From: an uncultured Dehalococcoidia bacterium
Lineage (GTDB): Bacteria > Chloroflexota > Dehalococcoidia > Lucifugimonadales > UBA3495
Direction of reading: 5' to 3'
Length of the DNA: 64,000 nucleotides
Assembly (NCBI GenBank): GCA_951812625.1
Contig: CATOSP010000002.1
Span: 1,280,880 to 1,344,879 of the forward strand
Below the pieces are notes generated by a model. It saw nothing but the letters and a program-made list of their open reading frames with translations. It had not been told where the DNA came from and made no database searches. A program made the translations under genes and the position numbers. Below, piece after piece: positions 60,771 through 64,000 of this stretch (its first letter is position 1; every line of letters begins with the position of its first letter).

Positions 60771-62939
60771 GTGATAACCAGGCTTCGACCGAGCCGACAA
60801 GCCGCACTGACAGCATTGTTGCTGGTGGGACTCGTGATCGTCTGCGGAGTACTCGTGTGGGCGTCAGTTGCAGGGTCGAGTCCAAGGGCTCGTCCATCCG
60901 CTGTATCGGCCCCAGATGCCGATACGGTGGTATTGACGCCGCACGAGGGAAGCCGACTATTGTCCTCAAATGGGGCAGTCAGGATAGACGTTGAACCTGG
61001 ATCGGTCGGAAGCGAGGTGGAATTAGTCTGCCGACGGTTGTCTGCTATGGAAGTCCCCCGGTTGCCTCCTGGTTTTGTACCGACCAGCAAAGTGTTCGCG
61101 CTTTCATTCGCAAGGGACGGTACGACACTCCTTCCACCGCCGGTTTTGGGGAAGCCGCTCATTATCACCGTCGCCATGGGGCACCAAGAAGCGGACGTGT
61201 CCAGAACCGACGGGTCTCGCATATCGATTCACCGTATGGGAGTAGATCGAGAGGCGTGGGAAAAGCTGCCAACGGGCGTTGACCCGGATTCTCGCACCGC
61301 TTGGGTCCACAGTGATGAGGCGGGTATGTTCGTGTTGGCTGTCGAGGTCCCATCCGGGTCAAGGGTCGTCGATACCGCTGGCCCCCGTTTGACAGACATG
61401 TCCGATCCTTCGATCCAGATGCCCGGCACCGAAGTCCTCAGAGACTTCCAGACGGTAGATCCATCGCTGGCGCTACCGGCTGACTCCCACATGCAGACAC
61501 CAGCTGAAAGTATCACTTTCCCTGTGGCAACCGAAAGCAGCCGATCCTTGGAGGCAAATCCTACACCCACTCCGTTAGCGAAGGCACCTACCCGATCACT
61601 GCTCCCTGTTCAGACACTTGCGCCAACCGCGGCTCCAATACCGGTCAAGTCATGGCACGTTGACGAGGTGCAAGTACAAGGCAGCACGGTGCGGATATTC
61701 ATCAAGGTCGTCGGTCCGGCGGAGTTCTCCCTTTCATTGGATGGGGAGCAGACTGAGGAGGTTTACAGGACTGAAACGCGGGAGGAGCACGTGTTCCGAA
61801 TGGTCTCTCCCGGTCCACACCGATTGCGGGTCTGGACGCCCGGAATCCCGGCCCAAGAGGAGACTCGCGCTATAGAAATACCAATGCCTACTCCAACTCC
61901 CATACCCACACCGACAGTCACTCCCGTTCCTCGGTATCAGGTGCTCATCAATGGAGACCCTGTGCCGGCGCGCAGGACGATCGTGGCAGTTGACGGCGGT
62001 TCGGTGAGTTTGAGCCGTGCTCCAGGTTACGATGGGAAGTACCCGTTGGGTATCGAAGTCATCGTCGTGGCCAACCCCAAGCCCGGCCGCTTGGCTTCCT
62101 GGGGCGGGTTGGATAGTCAGACCGGGACGTACGGAACGGTCCGGATGGTGGCCGACCGGCATGTAACCCTGGACATACGACCCCCTCAGCCTACTCCCGA
62201 CCCTGAACAGGCCGCTGGCCGGACTTCGACACCGCATCCAACGCCAACACCTACGACAGCTCTCACGCCGACCCCAACGGTTGCGCCCAAGTCGGCGCCA
62301 CCGCCATCACTTCCTCCGACAAGCACGCTGGTTGCGATGCCAACACCAACGGGTGTTCCTGAACCCGTAGGAGCAGCGACCGTTACACTAAAGCCGCCGA
62401 CACCAACACCGATACCGACAGCTACCTATGTTCCCACACCGACGTCTACGCCCAAGCCGACGCCGACGCCGACGCCGATACCGACTCCGACACCCACGGC
62501 TGTGCCGACACCTACACCCATCCCGGACCCTCAGCCAATCTTGGTCAATGGCAGTGGAGACCGCGTAGGAGCCGACGAGAACGGCGGGGACTACGAGGTT
62601 TATGTCATGTACGCCGGTGAATCTACGTGGACTCCACTGACCGACAACGGCAACGATGACCGTTGTCCATCCTGGTCCCCTGACGGCGGATCAATCGTCT
62701 TCGTCAGTGACCGGGACGGGAACTGGGAGATATACAGTATGGACGGGGACGGAAGCTACCAAGCCCGGTTGACTAACAACGAGGGGGAGGACAAGTCGCC
62801 GGTATGGTCTCAAGACGGTACGAAGATACTGTTCCAGTCTAACCGGAATGGAACGTGGGACGAGTACGAGATGTACCCTGACGGAGCTGGTCAAAGGAAG
62901 GTAGAACGAGAACTCAGGAGGTACGTCTGCCCAGGATAG
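60771..62939 (+). CDS. exported Thr/Pro-rich protein with C-terminal TolB-like repeats
   Basis: The 722-residue protein is a longer paralogue of the preceding gene product: membrane segment at residues 10-32, beta domain with VRIDVEPGSVGSEVELVCRR and LPPGFVPTSKVFALS, Thr/Pro linker, DEVQVQGSTVRIFIKVVG domain and VRMVADRHVTLDI. A second Thr/Pro tract leads to about two TolB-type propeller repeats (PSWSPDGGSIVFVSDRDGNW, PVWSQDGTKILFQSNRNGTW). Two blades cannot close a propeller, so the C-terminus may be truncated or oligomeric. The start is GTG 60771. The function is unknown. Confidence 0.78.
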   Translation: MITRLRPSRQAALTALLLVGLVIVCGVLVWASVAGSSPRARPSAVSAPDADTVVLTPHEGSRLLSSNGAVRIDVEPGSVGSEVELVCRRLSAMEVPRLPPGFVPTSKVFALSFARDGTTLLPPPVLGKPLIITVAMGHQEADVSRTDGSRISIHRMGVDREAWEKLPTGVDPDSRTAWVHSDEAGMFVLAVEVPSGSRVVDTAGPRLTDMSDPSIQMPGTEVLRDFQTVDPSLALPADSHMQTPAESITFPVATESSRSLEANPTPTPLAKAPTRSLLPVQTLAPTAAPIPVKSWHVDEVQVQGSTVRIFIKVVGPAEFSLSLDGEQTEEVYRTETREEHVFRMVSPGPHRLRVWTPGIPAQEETRAIEIPMPTPTPIPTPTVTPVPRYQVLINGDPVPARRTIVAVDGGSVSLSRAPGYDGKYPLGIEVIVVANPKPGRLASWGGLDSQTGTYGTVRMVADRHVTLDIRPPQPTPDPEQAAGRTSTPHPTPTPTTALTPTPTVAPKSAPPPSLPPTSTLVAMPTPTGVPEPVGAATVTLKPPTPTPIPTATYVPTPTSTPKPTPTPTPIPTPTPTAVPTPTPIPDPQPILVNGSGDRVGADENGGDYEVYVMYAGESTWTPLTDNGNDDRCPSWSPDGGSIVFVSDRDGNWEIYSMDGDGSYQARLTNNEGEDKSPVWSQDGTKILFQSNRNGTWDEYEMYPDGAGQRKVERELRRYVCPG
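62240..62530. repeat. low-complexity Thr/Pro-coding tract in surface-protein gene
   Basis: About 290 bases of short imperfect repeats (ACACCGACGCCG-like) encode alternating Thr and Pro as an extended cell-wall linker. It resembles the tract at 48760-49050, and slippage or recombination could change its length. Confidence 0.75.
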
Positions 62940-63028
62940 CCACTGGCCGTTGGATGGCATACACAGCCAGCGGGGCGGTCCAGAAATACTCCGGCAGGTG
63001 GTGACCCCGTGTGCCGAAAGTTCCGGGC

Positions 63029-63068
63029 CAAAAAGAAGAGGCCCGCCGGTCTCGAACCGGCGGGCCTC
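63029..63068 (-). terminator. terminator after peptide-binding protein gene
   Basis: On the minus strand GAGGCCCGCCGGT pairs with ACCGGCGGGCCTC across a 5-base loop and is followed by TTCTTTTT, 20 bases past the stop codon. This is a strong Rho-independent terminator. It would separate the peptide-binding gene from the rest of the opp cluster. Confidence 0.92.
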
Positions 63069-63087
63069 TGAACGGGCAGCGGTTGGG

Positions 63088-64000
63088 TTACTTGAGGACG
63101 ATGGTCTCGAAGTTGCTGGCCCCGCTGAAGTTCCCGTTCATGTTGGGGTTCATCTGCCATTCCGCGACCTGGTTGGTGTCGTACATGACGTGGAATGGGA
63201 CCTCGACGAAGCAGGGCTGGACCATCTGATGGTGAACGTGGTCGAAGTACTCTTCGGCCATTGCCAGCCGCTTCTCCGGGTCGGTCTCGGAGTTCATCTT
63301 GAACAGGTGGGTGGTGTAGAAGGGGTCCTCGAAGCCAGGGCCCCAGCCACCGTCGGTCAGAGCGCTGCCCTGGAAGCCCTTCGGCCAGTGGACGGGGAAC
63401 CCGGTCTTGCCCTCGTCACCAGCGCTGGCATAGATCTGGGTGTTGGTGCGCTGCACCAGCGTAGGCCGGAACTTGGTGTAGGTAATCCGGTCGACAGTGG
63501 TCTCGATGTTCAGGTGCTTGAGCCAAAGGCCCGCCACGGCGTCGCCGTATTCAGCGGTGAACCCGCCAGGGCCGACCCACAACTCAGCCTGGAAGCCGTC
63601 GGGATAGCCAGCCTCTTCGAGGAGCGCCTTGGCGCCCTCGGGGTCGAAGGGGATCTCCCACTTGTCCTGCCAACCGGGCTGGTTGATGGAGATCTGGATC
63701 AGGTAGCAGACCTCGCCGAGGCCCTCGACCAAGCTATCGTTGAGCGCCTCACGGTCGACAGCCATGGACATGGCCCACCTGACCTTGCGTGCCCGCTCCA
63801 TCGACTCAGGATCGCCGACGAAACCTATCCAGGGCTTCTCCACACGGGGGCGGGTCAGGGCTGCTTTGCTAATGGGATGCTCGGTCTCCCAGTAGTTGCC
63901 GGAGAAGAACACTCCGCGCTCGTGGGCCAAGCCGTTGTCCCGCTGAAGGTCGAAGCCCCCGGCCTCCTGCAGCCTGACGATGTCCTTAAAGGGAAGTTCG
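63088..64000 (-). CDS. peptide ABC transporter substrate-binding protein (family 5), partial
   Basis: At least 304 residues are visible, and the frame stays open to the window edge (GGFDLQRDNGLAHERG before the first internal Met), so the N-terminus is missing. The visible part has VRWAMSMAVDREALND, FDPEGAKALLEEAGYPDGF and DPFYTTHLFKMNSETDPE, typical of the C-terminal part of OppA/DppA-like binding proteins. It should feed OppBCDF at 54.5-58.6 kb. The orientation is the same, with two opposite-strand genes between. Peptide specificity is unknown. Confidence 0.88.
   Translation of the reverse strand, partial: ELPFKDIVRLQEAGGFDLQRDNGLAHERGVFFSGNYWETEHPISKAALTRPRVEKPWIGFVGDPESMERARKVRWAMSMAVDREALNDSLVEGLGEVCYLIQISINQPGWQDKWEIPFDPEGAKALLEEAGYPDGFQAELWVGPGGFTAEYGDAVAGLWLKHLNIETTVDRITYTKFRPTLVQRTNTQIYASAGDEGKTGFPVHWPKGFQGSALTDGGWGPGFEDPFYTTHLFKMNSETDPEKRLAMAEEYFDHVHHQMVQPCFVEVPFHVMYDTNQVAEWQMNPNMNGNFSGASNFETIVLK

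Overview
The window looks like chromosomal DNA of a Chloroflexota bacterium, most likely of the SAR202/Dehalococcoidia type. It is fairly GC-rich. It carries many single-copy biosynthetic genes and a set of families typically expanded in SAR202: CaiB/BaiF CoA-transferases, LLM flavin oxidoreductases, crotonases, SDRs, MaoC hydratases and L-2-hydroxyglutarate oxidase. Long Thr/Pro-rich exported proteins are also present. The assignment is an inference from gene content and protein style; no rRNA or other phylogenetic marker was searched.

Layout. 1-12 kb: a partial RND/MMPL exporter, an SDR, a three-gene unit (cupin, a degenerate alpha/beta hydrolase, a DUF2779 nuclease-like protein), an endonuclease III-like glycosylase with sfsA, pyrF with a DUF951 gene, a LysR regulator, a 7Fe ferredoxin and an ornithine cyclodeaminase homologue. 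12.2-20.4 kb: a leftward pyrimidine operon pyrR-pyrB-pyrC-carA-orf-carB. Its leader carries a PyrR-binding loop and an intrinsic terminator. carB seems to begin with a non-canonical AUC codon. 20.4-30.7 kb: a VWA protein, a P-loop kinase, a nicotinamidase-like hydrolase, a DUF5671 membrane protein, a PEP-mutase/isocitrate lyase enzyme, MaoC-plsX-fabG lipid genes and lhgO. 30.7-33.0 kb: a degenerate repeat cluster and an intact IS1182-type element with 16-bp inverted repeats and an AGTT target duplication.

33-47.4 kb: an LLM oxidoreductase with a 2-hydroxyacid dehydrogenase, a TPP-riboswitch-controlled thiG-thiE-thiS operon, three CoA-transferase genes (A, a B-A fusion, B), groES-groEL, and a rightward acyl-CoA unit (two crotonases, PHP protein, acyl-CoA ligase, ketopantoate reductase). 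47.4-54.2 kb: the most unusual gene, a glutaredoxin-DinB fusion with an in-frame UGA at the first active-site cysteine and a SECIS-like hairpin just downstream. Then come a Thr/Pro-rich lipoprotein, plsY, a split ThDP decarboxylase and a double CaiB protein. 54.5-64 kb: oppB-oppC-oppD-oppF and, beyond two paralogous exported proteins on the other strand, the partial peptide-binding protein gene.

Together the genes describe a heterotroph that imports peptides, degrades organic and acyl-CoA compounds, and makes its own pyrimidines, phospholipid precursors and thiamine thiazole. The best candidate for something undescribed is the selenocysteine-type glutaredoxin-DinB fusion at 47432-48184. Other notable points are the alpha/beta hydrolase whose catalytic residues are replaced, the unknown protein inside the pyr operon, and the PyrR attenuator.
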